Shown: positions 34,776-44,378, numbered from the stretch's first letter. The stretch is 64,000 nt of DNA from Priestia iocasae (GCF_016909075.1 NZ_JAFBFC010000009.1:20508-84507), one strand, 5' to 3'. The notes: a model not told the origin generated them from the sequence alone. Program-made: numbers and translations.

Positions 34776-35014
34776 AATGATGAGGAATAGTAGTGAACGA
34801 AACGAGCAAAGAGAGTTGACGGGTGGTGCGAGTCAACAAACGTGCGTTCATGAACTCGCCTTTTGAGTTGCAAATGCGAACAGCATAAGAGTAGCATTTG
34901 TCGTCCATCCGCGTTAAGGAGTTTGAGCGAGCGCAATACGTTTGCGCTAATGTGGGTGGTACCGCGGGAAGTTAATTCAACCTCTCGTCCCTTTTTAGGG
35001 ATGAGAGGTTTTTT
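34776..35014 (+). promoter_or_regulatory. T-box leader of leuS (leucine specifier)
   Basis: The leader opens with GATGAGGAATAGTAG, the usual start of stem I with its AGTA box. The T-box bulge motif GGGTGGTACCGCGG is at 34954-34967. A probable specifier codon CTC (34855-34857, in TGAACTCGCC) fits leucine. A terminator hairpin, AACCTCTCGTCCC with GGGATGAGAGGTT, ends in a T-run at 35009-35014. Uncharged tRNA-Leu would stabilise the antiterminator. Confidence 0.93.
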
Positions 35015-35091
35015 ATTTGAATTAAAAGTGAAAGTGACTGTTGTAAGCTGCAGGAACTTGCTTATAGATTACCATTATAAGGAGGATTATC

Positions 35092-37506
35092 ATGGCTTTT
35101 AACCATCAACAAATTGAAAAAAAATGGCAAGACCAATGGGAAAATAATCAAACATTTAAAACAACAGAGGACGAGGGAAAGCGTAAATTTTATGCATTAG
35201 ACATGTTTCCTTATCCATCAGGGGCAGGACTTCATGTAGGGCATCCAGAAGGATATACGGCAACGGATATCTTGTCTCGTATGAAGCGTATGCAAGGCTT
35301 TAATGTATTACATCCAATGGGGTGGGATGCATTTGGTCTACCGGCAGAGCAATATGCGTTAGATACTGGAAATGACCCAGCTGAATTTACAGAGCAAAAT
35401 ATTAATAATTTCCGCCGTCAAATTAAAGCATTAGGGTTCTCTTATGATTGGGATCGTGAAGTGAATACAACAGATCCAAGCTACTATAAATGGACGCAAT
35501 GGATTTTCTTAAAGCTATATGAAAAAGGATTAGCTTATATTGACGAAGTAGCGGTAAACTGGTGTCCAGCCTTAGGAACGGTATTAGCAAATGAAGAAGT
35601 CATTGATGGGAAAAGTGAGCGTGGAGGGCATCCAGTAGAGCGCCGTCCAATGAAACAATGGATGCTAAAAATTACAGCATATGCAGATCGTTTACTTGAA
35701 GATTTAGAAGAATTAGATTGGCCAGAAAGTATTAAAGATATGCAACGCAACTGGATTGGTCGTTCAGAAGGTGCACACGTTCATTTTGATATTGATGGTC
35801 ATGATGAGACATTTACTGTATTTACAACACGTCCTGATACATTATTTGGAGCAACTTACGCTGTTCTTGCACCAGAACATGAACTTGTGGAGAAGATTAC
35901 AACAGCTGAACAAAATGAAGCCGTACAAGCATATTTAGAAAAAGTAAAAATGAAGAGTGATCTTGAGCGTACAGATTTAGCGAAAGAAAAAACGGGCGTC
36001 TTTACAGGTGCTTATGCTATTAATCCAATCAATAGGGAAAAGATGCCAATTTGGATTGCAGACTATGTACTTGTTAGCTACGGCACAGGGGCAATTATGG
36101 CTGTTCCTGCTCATGATGAGCGTGACTTTGAATTTGCAAAAGAATTCGATCTACCAATTAAAGAAGTAGTAGCAGGTGGAGATATCACAAAAGAAGCCTA
36201 CACAGGTGATGGTGAACACGTTAATTCAGACTTTTTAAATGGCTTAAACAAAGAAGACGGTATTGCAAAAGCAATTGCTTGGCTTGTTGAACATAACAAA
36301 GGTGAAAAGCAAGTTACGTATCGTCTTCGCGATTGGTTGTTTAGCCGCCAGCGTTATTGGGGTGAGCCAATTCCAGTAATTCATTGGGAAGATGGTACAA
36401 TGACAGCTGTTCCAGAAGAACAACTTCCGTTAATGTTACCAAAGACAACAGAAATTAAACCTTCTGGTACAGGTGAGTCTCCGTTAGCGAACATTGCTGA
36501 TTGGGTTAATGTTGTAGATCCAGAAACAGGTAAAAAGGGACGTCGTGAAACAAATACAATGCCGCAATGGGCAGGAAGCTGCTGGTATTACTTACGCTAT
36601 ATTGATCCGAAAAATGATCAGTACTTAGCGGCACCTGAGAAATTAAACGAATGGTTACCGGTTGATATTTATATCGGTGGAGCAGAGCATGCGGTTCTTC
36701 ACTTACTATACGCACGTTTCTGGCATAAATTCTTATATGATATCGGTGTGGTACCAACAAAAGAACCATTCCAAAAGCTATTTAACCAAGGGATGATTCT
36801 TGGTGAGAACAATGAAAAGATGAGTAAATCAAAAGGCAACGTTGTGAATCCAGACGAAATTGTTCAAAGTCATGGAGCAGATACGTTACGTTTATACGAA
36901 ATGTTCATGGGGCCTCTTGATGCATCGATTGCATGGTCTGAAAAAGGATTAGATGGCTCTCGTCGTTTCTTAGATCGTGTATGGCGTTTATTCGTAGAAG
37001 AAAACGGTAAACTAAGCAGCAAAATTCAAGATAGTACAGACACATCATTAGAGCGTGTCTATCACCAAACTGTTAAAAAGGTGACAGAAGACTACGAGGC
37101 TCTTCGCTTCAATACAGGAATTTCACAATTAATGGTGTTTGTTAATGATGCTTATAAAGTAGATGTACTTCCAAAAGAGTATATTGAAGGATTTGTAAAG
37201 TTACTTGCCCCAATTTGTCCACACATTGCAGAAGAGCTATGGGAAAAGTTAGGTTATTCTAACACACTTTCATATGAAGCATGGCCAGCATTTGACGAAG
37301 GAAAATTAGTCGATGATGAAGTGGAAATTGTTGTTCAAATTAACGGAAAAGTACGCGCGAAACTAAGTGTACCAACAGAAGCTTCAAGAGAGCAGCTTCA
37401 AGAAATTGCAATGGCAGATGGAGATGTACAAGAGTACATTGAAGGTAAAACAGTAAGAAAAGTCATCGCTGTTCCAGGTAAATTAGTAAACATTGTAGCA
37501 AACTAA
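35092..37506 (+). CDS. leuS: Leucyl-tRNA synthetase
   Basis: An 804-residue class Ia synthetase. The HIGH-type motif is HVGH within [17 protein letters not shown] (residues 38-54). The editing CP1 domain (about residues 220-410) contains [11 protein letters not shown] and the [12 protein letters not shown] loop. The KMSKS motif is in [14 protein letters not shown] near residue 577. It charges tRNA-Leu and is controlled by the T-box leader. AAGGAGG precedes the ATG. Confidence 0.98.
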   Translation: MAFNHQQIEKKWQDQWENNQTFKTTEDEGKRKFYALDMFPYPSGAGLHVGHPEGYTATDILSRMKRMQGFNVLHPMGWDAFGLPAEQYALDTGNDPAEFTEQNINNFRRQIKALGFSYDWDREVNTTDPSYYKWTQWIFLKLYEKGLAYIDEVAVNWCPALGTVLANEEVIDGKSERGGHPVERRPMKQWMLKITAYADRLLEDLEELDWPESIKDMQRNWIGRSEGAHVHFDIDGHDETFTVFTTRPDTLFGATYAVLAPEHELVEKITTAEQNEAVQAYLEKVKMKSDLERTDLAKEKTGVFTGAYAINPINREKMPIWIADYVLVSYGTGAIMAVPAHDERDFEFAKEFDLPIKEVVAGGDITKEAYTGDGEHVNSDFLNGLNKEDGIAKAIAWLVEHNKGEKQVTYRLRDWLFSRQRYWGEPIPVIHWEDGTMTAVPEEQLPLMLPKTTEIKPSGTGESPLANIADWVNVVDPETGKKGRRETNTMPQWAGSCWYYLRYIDPKNDQYLAAPEKLNEWLPVDIYIGGAEHAVLHLLYARFWHKFLYDIGVVPTKEPFQKLFNQGMILGENNEKMSKSKGNVVNPDEIVQSHGADTLRLYEMFMGPLDASIAWSEKGLDGSRRFLDRVWRLFVEENGKLSSKIQDSTDTSLERVYHQTVKKVTEDYEALRFNTGISQLMVFVNDAYKVDVLPKEYIEGFVKLLAPICPHIAEELWEKLGYSNTLSYEAWPAFDEGKLVDDEVEIVVQINGKVRAKLSVPTEASREQLQEIAMADGDVQEYIEGKTVRKVIAVPGKLVNIVAN

Positions 37507-37520
37507 CATGATTTGAAAAG

Positions 37521-37571
37521 AAAAAAGGTGTCTGGATCAGCAATAACATGCTTGATCTAGACACCTTTTTT
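37521..37571. terminator. Terminator between leuS and the peptide gene
   Basis: AAAAAAGGTGTCTGGATCA pairs with TGATCTAGACACCTTTTTT. A/T runs on both sides let it act for leuS and, on the minus strand, for the receptor-peptide operon ending at 37576. Confidence 0.88.
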
Positions 37572-37575
37572 ATAA

Positions 37576-37740
37576 TTAACGATGGAAGCGAGGATGATCT
37601 TCATCCACAGCAACATCAATCACATTGTGAAAGCGAGGATGATCTTCATCCACAGCAGAGTGTAGAAACGAAGTTGAAACGAATGAAGCAAAAGCAAAAC
37701 CGAGTGTAAATGTTACAGATCCAATGATAAATTTTTTCAT
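37576..37740 (-). CDS. Phr-like secreted signalling pro-peptide with duplicated pheromone
   Basis: A 54-residue pro-peptide. The N-terminus (MKKFIIGSVTFTLGFAFASF) is a classic signal sequence: two lysines, a hydrophobic core and a possible AFA cleavage site. The C-terminal part carries AVDEDHPRFH twice, at residues 29-38 and 44-53, with a period of 15 residues. No other gene product in the window resembles it. It begins 11 bases after the stop of the upstream regulator, and its AGGAGG ribosome-binding site overlaps that stop codon, so the two genes are translationally coupled. This matches receptor-pheromone pairs of the RRNPP type (Rap-Phr, NprR-NprX, PlcR-PapR). The mature signal is presumably a short peptide from the repeat, such as DEDHPRF; the exact ends are unknown. 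Confidence 0.85.
   Translation of the reverse strand: MKKFIIGSVTFTLGFAFASFVSTSFLHSAVDEDHPRFHNVIDVAVDEDHPRFHR
37586..37657 (-). repeat. 27-base direct repeat inside the pro-peptide gene
   Basis: Two identical 27-base copies at 37586-37612 and 37631-37657, 45 bases apart and in frame, encode the duplicated pheromone segment. Identity at synonymous positions suggests a recent duplication or strong homogenisation. Confidence 0.95.
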
Positions 37741-37751
37741 GGAAATTCCTC

Positions 37752-39029
37752 CTAATTTGTTAATTTCTTTCTAATATCATTGCAAAGCTTATAATAATAA
37801 CTGCTTTTCTTGTATGAAAAGCGGTTAGAATGAATGTGGGCTAATTGCTCATAACACGTAAGTAAATAGCGAAAATCATTTTTTATTTTAAAGAAAGGCA
37901 ATGCTATGTTCTCTAGATACTCCTCTAATCCCTCAATATCTTCTCTTATTTCAAGAGAAAGAAGGTGAAACTTTATTTCTAACTCTTTCCCATTGCTAAT
38001 AGTTTGTAATAGTTTAATAGACTGTTCAGCGATGAGTAAAGCGGTCTCTTTTTTTTCCTGTGAAACCAATTCCTTGGCAAGATAATAAGAAGTTTTTAAG
38101 TACGTAAAAGAGTTTTCTTTTTTTAACGATAAGCATTCTTCATAATGAGCAATTGCCTTTTGGTGGTGACCCTGCTCACTGTATAAATTGCCAAGATTGT
38201 GATAGCAAAATGATTGCATATCTCTCATCTTTAATTTTGTAGCAGTTAACAGGATATTGTTAAATAATTGTTCAGCCTGTGAAAACTGTTTGATTCTCTT
38301 ATAGTTAATAGCAATTAATAACTGACAATCTAAGCTTCTTAAGAAAAGAGAGGATGCATTTAATCTTTCGAGCGCTTCATGTCCGTAAATAATGGCTAAA
38401 GAGGGATGATGTAGGTAACTATGTACAAGAGCTAAATTATAAGAAAGCTCAGGCTCTTTATAACGAATCTTCTCACTAATCTCTTCGGCAACCTTCAGCA
38501 TGTCTAATCCTTCTACATAATGGTGAAGTAAACAATTATACAGACCTAAAAACATATGAAGGTATAACGATTGTACGATGGTCAACTTCTTTTTAACCTT
38601 ATTAAAGTAGTCAATAAGCTTTTCAGCTTCTTGAAACTTTTCTTCGTATAAATAATAGCGAAATTGCGCCAGTCGATAGTTATTAAGAAGAGTAATATTG
38701 TAGATGTTCTTCGTTTTTTGTTCTAATTTTTGAGCATATATTTGTACGTCATCATTACTTCGATCAACCATTGCTTGATACCATTTTAAGACATCATCAT
38801 TAAGTAGTTGTTGCTCGTTCATGACTAAACGATAGTCATAGCCTAACTTTTCTAACAAGAGAGCAATAATCTCATCGTTTGCTTCAATACGATTGTTTTC
38901 TAACTTGCTTAAATAAGGAATGGAACAAATACCTTTTGCAAGTTCTTCTTGGGTCATTTCTTTTTCTTGACGTGTAATGGAGATAAGGGTACCAATGTTT
39001 ACTTCAAAGTTATCGTTTAGTAAGTGCAT
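37752..39029 (-). CDS. RRNPP-type regulator: helix-turn-helix plus TPR domain
   Basis: A 425-residue predicted peptide-responsive transcription factor. Residues about 10-65 form an XRE helix-turn-helix (IGTLISITRQEKEMTQEELA followed by SIPYLSKLENNRIEA). From about residue 95 to the end the chain is helical and contains TPR-like units such as FCYHNLGNLYSEQGHHQKAIAHYEE. This architecture and length are those of NprR, PlcR and AimR receptors, which bind re-imported peptides through the TPR groove. The adjoining downstream gene encodes a Phr-like pro-peptide, the usual partner. AAGGAG precedes the ATG. The pair is inserted between leuS and ytwF. Regulated genes cannot be read from the sequence. 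Confidence 0.88.
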   Translation of the reverse strand: MHLLNDNFEVNIGTLISITRQEKEMTQEELAKGICSIPYLSKLENNRIEANDEIIALLLEKLGYDYRLVMNEQQLLNDDVLKWYQAMVDRSNDDVQIYAQKLEQKTKNIYNITLLNNYRLAQFRYYLYEEKFQEAEKLIDYFNKVKKKLTIVQSLYLHMFLGLYNCLLHHYVEGLDMLKVAEEISEKIRYKEPELSYNLALVHSYLHHPSLAIIYGHEALERLNASSLFLRSLDCQLLIAINYKRIKQFSQAEQLFNNILLTATKLKMRDMQSFCYHNLGNLYSEQGHHQKAIAHYEECLSLKKENSFTYLKTSYYLAKELVSQEKKETALLIAEQSIKLLQTISNGKELEIKFHLLSLEIREDIEGLEEYLENIALPFFKIKNDFRYLLTCYEQLAHIHSNRFSYKKSSYYYKLCNDIRKKLTN

Positions 39030-39386
39030 AGTTAGAAAGAAACTCCTTTATGTAGGGTTTTTCAATGAAATCTGAAAGTTGAAAGTCGAAATTTGTTTGA
39101 GATTTCCCTCGTTTCTGCCCTTTTCTATATTTTCTATATTTTCTGTTAAATAAAAAAGAGACTAAAGACTCATTGTTATAGACCTAGAACTTTCTTTTTT
39201 AGTATAAAATTCGCTTCGATATAAGGCTAAATAACTAAAAATTTCTCAATCTACTAATAGTGCATGAAAATAGAGAGAGAGAAAATCTATTTTGGGTATG
39301 TGGATAGTAAAAAAGGGTGAAGGTAGCTTTCGGAGTTCTTTATCTGATAAAATAATACAAAGATAAGATTGAAAGGAATGATTTTT
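39030..39386. promoter_or_regulatory. Divergent control region between the RRNPP regulator and ytwF
   Basis: About 350 AT-rich bases. CTATATTTT occurs twice in direct tandem at 39125-39142 and a partial third unit follows, about 95 bases upstream of the regulator start. These repeats could be operator half-sites, but that is speculative. No gene was found. Confidence 0.35.
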
Positions 39387-39698
39387 ATGTCAGAAGTTAA
39401 ATTGATTACAACTGAAGAGCTTCAAAAGAAGATTGAAAATGGTGAAGAACTTTATTTAGTCGATGTACGTGAAGACGAAGAAGTAGAAGAAGGAATTATT
39501 GCTCATGCAAAACATATCAAAATGGGTGAAATTCCAAATAACTTGAATTACTTTGATAAAGAAAAGGAATATATCTTTATTTGTCGTTCGGGTCGTCGTA
39601 GTGAAAATGTATGCTTATACTTGCAAGATCAAGGCTATAAAGTTCGAAACATGGTTGGTGGAATGTTAGAGTGGCAAGGAGACGTTGTAAATAAGTAA
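39387..39698 (+). CDS. ytwF: Rhodanese-like domain protein (YtwF)
   Basis: A 103-residue single rhodanese domain with the start-of-domain LYLVDVREDEEVEEG and the active-site loop FICRSGRRS (C66). Such proteins carry sulfane sulfur in sulfur transfer or detoxification. ATG 39387 follows GAAAGGAATG; an in-frame start at 39369 is less likely. In B. subtilis ytwF is close to leuS, and here the RRNPP pair separates them. Confidence 0.9.
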   Translation: MSEVKLITTEELQKKIENGEELYLVDVREDEEVEEGIIAHAKHIKMGEIPNNLNYFDKEKEYIFICRSGRRSENVCLYLQDQGYKVRNMVGGMLEWQGDVVNK

Positions 39699-39718
39699 CC
39701 TGACGTTAGTGGAAAAGG

Positions 39719-39751
39719 AAGCTTCAGCAGGATAAATGCTGAGGCTTTTTT
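39719..39751 (+). terminator. Terminator of ytwF
   Basis: GCTTCAGCA pairs with TGCTGAGGC (one G-U pair) and is followed by TTTTTT. Confidence 0.85.
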
Positions 39752-39867
39752 GTTTGTTGAATTTTTAGATAACTCATTAAATGGTTATACTTTTTAACAT
39801 GTTTATTTTACTAGATATTCATGAATATTATTTTTCTGAATATTCTTAATTAAGGGAGGGGATACGT

Positions 39868-40104
39868 ATGAGTATGTTCCATATTATGGACGTGACAGAA
39901 AGGGTGTATGCAAAAATTAGAGAAGATTGTGTAGAGCTTTACTTTCACACAGAATGTATTGGCAAAGTTATATTATCGGAAGAAGGAAAGGAATACGACC
40001 TACATGAAGGCTACGCCTATGAAGATAATAAAATATTGAAATTAATTAATTGCGAAGAAAACGTACCCCCGTATGTGGAAGATTGTGATCTAGGATGGTG
40101 TTAG
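39868..40104 (+). CDS. Small acidic protein with C-terminal cysteines, unknown
   Basis: A 78-residue soluble acidic protein, MSMFHIMDVTERVYAKI at the start and a C-terminal tail containing INCEENVPPYVEDCDLGWC. Five cysteines in total, three of them in the last 18 residues, could form a metal site or disulfide. I do not recognise the family. GGGAGGGG precedes the ATG. The Cse60 gene follows four bases downstream, so a sporulation role is possible by association only. Confidence 0.65.
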   Translation: MSMFHIMDVTERVYAKIREDCVELYFHTECIGKVILSEEGKEYDLHEGYAYEDNKILKLINCEENVPPYVEDCDLGWC

Positions 40105-40108
40105 CGTA

Positions 40109-40288
40109 TTGGTGCAAGTGAAATTATTTGATAAAGAACATGAAAAAGATTTAGAAGTAGCGATGAATCGATTTTTGAAAACGCTATCAGGTGATCAAGT
40201 GATTGATATTAAATATCAAATCTCTACTGCTTTTGATCGAGAAGAGCAGGTTTACTGCTTTTCGGCCATGGTTATTTATCGAGATTAA
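40109..40288 (+). CDS. cse60: Sporulation protein Cse60
   Basis: A 59-residue protein with the Cse60 pattern: VQVKLFDKEHEKDLEVAMN at the N-terminus and DIKYQIS, then EEQVYCFSAMVIY at the C-terminus. In B. subtilis cse60 is transcribed in the mother cell under SigE, and its role is unknown. The start is probably TTG 40109, eight bases after GGATGGTG; GTG 40112 is the alternative. Confidence 0.85.
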   Translation: MVQVKLFDKEHEKDLEVAMNRFLKTLSGDQVIDIKYQISTAFDREEQVYCFSAMVIYRD

Positions 40289-40308
40289 CAAACTTACTAA
40301 CAGACGAA

Positions 40309-40355
40309 AAAGACGGATAAAAGCAAGAAACATGTCTTGCTTTTATCCGTCTTTA
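40309..40355. terminator. Bidirectional terminator between cse60 and ytfP
   Basis: AAAGACGGATAAAAGCAAGA pairs with its complement around a six-base loop. T-rich sequence follows on both strands. Confidence 0.9.
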
Positions 40356-40364
40356 TGTCTATTT

Positions 40365-41654
40365 CTAGTATGAATCTTTAGCGTATACACTTGCATTTAG
40401 TCCAGCGAGTCGTCCTGTTACGAGTGCAGATGTAATGTTGTAGCCTCCTGTGTATCCGTGAATATCTAGTACTTCTCCACAAAAGTACAGGCCATTCATG
40501 AACTTGGAACCCATTTCTTTTGGGTGCACTTCTTTTACAGATACACCTCCACCTGTAACAAATGCTTTGTCAATTGAGAGAGTCCCATTTACTTGAAATT
40601 CAAATCGTTTACACAGCTTTGCAAACTCTCGCAGTTGATCATGAGGAACTTGCCCAGCCGTTGCTTGTTCATCAATTTGAGCAAGCGTAATTAAAAATAA
40701 CAGGTAACGCTCAGGTAAAAATCCTTTTACTACATTTTTAAACGCTTTTTTTGGCTCTTCTTTTGTTATCTTCACTAATTCTTGAAAGATGACTTCCTCA
40801 TTCTTATCAGGAAAGGCGTCAATGCTCATCGTAACCGAGGAGCTTTTTTGTTTTTTAAGCTCTTTTACCACATATTGACTACAGCGAAGAACAGCTGGAC
40901 CTGATATTCCAAAATGCGTAAAAATCATATCCATTTTATGGGTAATAATGGGTTTTCCTTTTTTATTCAACACACTTAAGCCTACATCTCTTAATGAGAG
41001 ACCTTGCATGACTTTTTCTTTAATAAAAGACTCGTTTGATGTAATCGGTACTTCTGTTGGATAAAGTTCTGTAATTGTATGTCCAGCATCTTGCGCCCAT
41101 TTATAGCCGTCTCCAGTCGAACCAGTATGTGGGACTGATTTTCCACCTACAGCAATAATGACACTTTTAGTTTCGATTCTTTCTCCATTTTGTAAGTGAA
41201 CAGCGCAAACTTTTCCATCTACATACTCCACTTTTTTGACAGGTGTATTTGTGCGAATATCCACCTTGCGTCTTTTTAATTCTCCAATCAAAGCATCTAC
41301 AACCGATTGGGCTTTATCTGTTACAGGGAACATGCGACCGTGGTCTTCCTCTTTTAGTTGAATGCCTAATTTTTCAAAGAAGCGAATAATATCTTCATTA
41401 CTAAAAATAGAAAAAGCACTATATAAGAATCGTCCATTTCCTGGAATGTGTTTAATAATTTCTTCGATTGGTAAGCGGTTCGTAACGTTACAACGTCCTC
41501 CGCCAGATATGGCTAACTTTCGTCCAAGCTTGTTTCCTTTATCGAGCAATAACACTTTTGCTCCAGATTCTCCAGCGGCAATGGACGCCATTAATCCAGA
41601 AGGGCCGCCACCAATTACAACAACATCATATGTCATCATTTCACCGACTTTCAT
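40365..41654 (-). CDS. ytfP: NAD(P)/FAD-dependent oxidoreductase, HI0933/BaiN family (YtfP)
   Basis: A 429-residue flavoprotein of the HI0933 family. The FAD motif is [20 protein letters not shown] near the N-terminus, followed by the family signature [19 protein letters not shown], and the C-terminal [16 protein letters not shown] closes the flavin site. Its substrate is unknown; some relatives reduce bile-acid intermediates or act on cellular thiols. AAAGGAT lies seven bases ahead of ATG 41654. Confidence 0.9.
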   Translation of the reverse strand: MKVGEMMTYDVVVIGGGPSGLMASIAAGESGAKVLLLDKGNKLGRKLAISGGGRCNVTNRLPIEEIIKHIPGNGRFLYSAFSIFSNEDIIRFFEKLGIQLKEEDHGRMFPVTDKAQSVVDALIGELKRRKVDIRTNTPVKKVEYVDGKVCAVHLQNGERIETKSVIIAVGGKSVPHTGSTGDGYKWAQDAGHTITELYPTEVPITSNESFIKEKVMQGLSLRDVGLSVLNKKGKPIITHKMDMIFTHFGISGPAVLRCSQYVVKELKKQKSSSVTMSIDAFPDKNEEVIFQELVKITKEEPKKAFKNVVKGFLPERYLLFLITLAQIDEQATAGQVPHDQLREFAKLCKRFEFQVNGTLSIDKAFVTGGGVSVKEVHPKEMGSKFMNGLYFCGEVLDIHGYTGGYNITSALVTGRLAGLNASVYAKDSY

Positions 41655-41849
41655 TTATCCTTTTTTCTTTGCGTTCTTTTTACACAGAGAAATTTTTGTT
41701 TAAAAACTGACAAAATCTAAAGAATTGTATAAAATAGTGAGCTATGGCTTAGTTTTTACTAAAGCGCTCTTAATTGTAAACTGCAACTTGCTTATTTTCA
41801 ATCTTATTACTATTATCGAGAGGTAACATCGAATATTGGAGGCAAATCC

Positions 41850-43493
41850 ATGTCAGATTCAAAGCTATTAAGAGGAACTTTTATTTTAACACTTGGTACG
41901 TACATATCACGTATTTTAGGGATGATTTATTTATTTCCATTTTCCGCCCTTGTCGGCACAGTAGGCGGAGCCTTATTTGGATATGGATATGTGCAATACA
42001 CCATTTACTTAAGTATCGCTACCGCTGGTGTTCCAATGGCTGTGTCAAAGTTTGTTTCAAAATATAATGCCATAGGAGATTATCATACAAGCCGCAGGAT
42101 GTTCCGATCTGGAATGAAACTAATGCTTCTCACTGGCTTTTTAGCTTTTGTGTTTCTGTATTCAGCTGCTCCTATTATTGCAAAGGCGACGTTGGGAAGC
42201 AATAACTTAGAGAACTCATTGGAAGATGTTGTCATGGTTATGCGTATGGTGAGCGTTGCCCTTCTTATCGTCCCAATGATGAGTCTGATGAGAGGGTTCT
42301 TTCAAGGTCATCAATCTATGGGGCCAACAGCCGTGTCTCAAGTTATTGAGCAAGTCGTGCGCATCGTTTTTTTATTAGCTTCTACGTATATTGTTATTAA
42401 AGTGTTAGGAGGAAGCATTGCCACTGCAGTTGGTTTTGCAACCTTTGCTGCTTTTGTAGGTGCATTAGGTGGTCTAGCCGTCTTACTATGGTATTGGAAA
42501 AAGAGAAAGCCGCATTTAGATGCATTACTTGAACAAAGTGTGACGCCTACACGTATTTCGACCGTAACGATGTTTAAAGAATTATTTACGTACGCTTTAC
42601 CATTTGTGTTTGTCGGTTTAGCTATCCCGTTGTATCAGTTTGTGGATCAGTTTACATTTAACAAAGCAATGATTGCAGCTGGACAAAAAGAAGTCGCGGA
42701 ATCTATGTATGGAATTGTTCAAACATATGTACCAAAGCTTGTAATGATTCCAGTATCACTTGCGACAGCGTTTGGCTTAACACTTGTCCCAACTATTACA
42801 AGTTCGTATATGAATAAAGATTATCATGTTCTACAAAAACAAATTGATCAGACGTATCAAACCATTATCTTTCTAGTATTACCTGCAGTCATTGGTTTGT
42901 TTGTTCTAGCATATCCAGCATATGGATTCTTTTTCGGTGTAGAAGCAGTTGAAGCGGGTGGACATATTCTACGCGTCTATGCACCTATTGCTTTGTTATT
43001 TTCATTCTTTACAGTAAATGCTGCCATCCTTCAAGGGATTAACAAGCAAAAATACGCTGTGATTAGTCTAGGGTTTGGATTAATTGTAAAAATCGTCTGT
43101 AACATGCCATTCATTATGCTATTCCATGAGGTTGGATCAATTCTTGCAACAGGCCTTGGGTATTTTGTTTCCATTGCTTACACATTTTATATGATTAAAA
43201 AGCATGGAAGATATGAGCATCGGACTCTAATGAAAAGAGCTATGCTAATGATTATTTTCGCAGTGGTGATGGGAGTCAGTGTAAAAGCTACTCAGTATGT
43301 GATGAGCTTTTTCTTTATGTATGAAGAAGGTCGCTTACAAGCAGCTGTCATCACTCTAATTGGAACAGCTATTGGTGGAGTGATTTACTTTGTAATTGCG
43401 TATCGCTCAGAACTTTTGCAAAAAGTCATGGGCAATCGGATTACGAATATCATTCAACGAAAGATTTTAAGAAAGAAGCCACAAAGTTCATAA
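41850..43493 (+). CDS. murJ: Lipid II flippase MurJ (YtgP), MOP superfamily
   Basis: A 547-residue polytopic protein with about 14 transmembrane segments and the N-terminal signature LRGTFILTLGTYISRILGMI. It belongs to the polysaccharide-transport (SpoVB/YtgP) group of the MOP superfamily. B. subtilis YtgP is a MurJ that flips the peptidoglycan precursor lipid II; a paralogue role as in SpoVB is less likely given the location. GGAGG precedes the ATG. Confidence 0.9.
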   Translation: MSDSKLLRGTFILTLGTYISRILGMIYLFPFSALVGTVGGALFGYGYVQYTIYLSIATAGVPMAVSKFVSKYNAIGDYHTSRRMFRSGMKLMLLTGFLAFVFLYSAAPIIAKATLGSNNLENSLEDVVMVMRMVSVALLIVPMMSLMRGFFQGHQSMGPTAVSQVIEQVVRIVFLLASTYIVIKVLGGSIATAVGFATFAAFVGALGGLAVLLWYWKKRKPHLDALLEQSVTPTRISTVTMFKELFTYALPFVFVGLAIPLYQFVDQFTFNKAMIAAGQKEVAESMYGIVQTYVPKLVMIPVSLATAFGLTLVPTITSSYMNKDYHVLQKQIDQTYQTIIFLVLPAVIGLFVLAYPAYGFFFGVEAVEAGGHILRVYAPIALLFSFFTVNAAILQGINKQKYAVISLGFGLIVKIVCNMPFIMLFHEVGSILATGLGYFVSIAYTFYMIKKHGRYEHRTLMKRAMLMIIFAVVMGVSVKATQYVMSFFFMYEEGRLQAAVITLIGTAIGGVIYFVIAYRSELLQKVMGNRITNIIQRKILRKKPQSS

Positions 43494-43588
43494 CAAAATG
43501 AGGCTGTACCATCAATTAGTGAAGTAAAGAAAAGAAGGAAAAATTCTTACCCTTTGTTTGGAATTTTAAAGGGAAGGGTTGCGCTGAG

Positions 43589-43602
43589 CTGAGTCGAATG
43601 AG
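43589..43602 (+). repeat. Degenerate copy of the GAGGCTGAGTC element
   Basis: CTGAGTCGAATGAG in the leader of the pseudouridine synthase gene matches the complement of the loop side of the 34463-34512 hairpin. It lies within a GCGCTGA/TCAGCGC-type stem (about 43581-43617) whose loop contains a T6 run. Confidence 0.45.
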
Positions 43603-43648
43603 GAGCTTTTTTCAGCGCTCATTTTGGTTAGTGATAGGAGGTTTAAAC

Positions 43649-44368
43649 ATGCGAGTTGATAAGTTATTATCAAACATTGGATATGGTAGTCGAAAAGAAA
43701 TTAAAGGGTTGTTAAAGTCCGGAGCCGTGAAAGTAGATGGCGAGCTTATTAAAGAAGCGAAAACACATATTGATCCTAATAAGCAAGAAATAACTGTACA
43801 TGGTGAGCCGGTGTCATATAAAGAGTTTATTTATTTAATGATGAACAAGCCACCTGGGGTTTTATCAGCAACAGAGGATTTTCGACAAGAGACAGTGGTG
43901 GATTTATTAGAGATTGAAGATGCGGTGTACAACCCCTTTCCTGTTGGACGTCTCGACAAAGATACAGAAGGGTTGCTGCTTTTGACAAATGATGGTCAAT
44001 TGTCACACCAACTTTTATCTCCTAAAAAACATGTACCTAAGACGTATTTTGCGATTATTAACGCACCTGTTACCCAAGAAGATATCGACGCGTTTAAGCA
44101 AGGAGTAACGCTAGATGATGGGTATGAAACAAAGCCAGGAGAGCTTAACATTTTAAAAGCAGACACAGAATCAGAAATTGAGCTAACGATTACAGAAGGA
44201 AAGTTTCATCAAGTGAAGCGGATGTTTGAAGCAGTAGGGAAGAAAGTAATCTATTTAAAACGAATTTCAATGGGGCCACTACCGTTAGACGAAAGCTTAG
44301 AGCTAGGGGAGTATCGTGAGCTAACGGAAGAGGAAGTAGATTTATTGAAGCAACATCGAAATAAATAA
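43649..44368 (+). CDS. ytzG: 16S rRNA pseudouridine synthase, RsuA family (YtzG)
   Basis: A 239-residue RsuA/RluB-type enzyme. An S4-like domain occupies residues 1-60 (RVDKLLSNIGYGSRKEIKG), and the catalytic aspartate is in PVGRLDKDTEGLLLLTND. It isomerises a uridine in small-subunit rRNA, probably U516 (E. coli numbering). ATG 43649 follows ATAGGAGGT; an upstream frame to 43598 reads through the leader and is not supported. Confidence 0.92.
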   Translation: MRVDKLLSNIGYGSRKEIKGLLKSGAVKVDGELIKEAKTHIDPNKQEITVHGEPVSYKEFIYLMMNKPPGVLSATEDFRQETVVDLLEIEDAVYNPFPVGRLDKDTEGLLLLTNDGQLSHQLLSPKKHVPKTYFAIINAPVTQEDIDAFKQGVTLDDGYETKPGELNILKADTESEIELTITEGKFHQVKRMFEAVGKKVIYLKRISMGPLPLDESLELGEYRELTEEEVDLLKQHRNK

Positions 44369-44378
44369 GTAATCGAAA

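Noticed and set aside
37586..37657. Possible CRISPR-like repeat pair
   Set aside because: Only two copies exist, the spacer is 18 bases, and both copies are in frame inside a coding gene.
41760..41780. cre-like sequence upstream of murJ
   Set aside because: It has a GCGC core but three or more mismatches in the flanks, and catabolite control of murJ is not expected.
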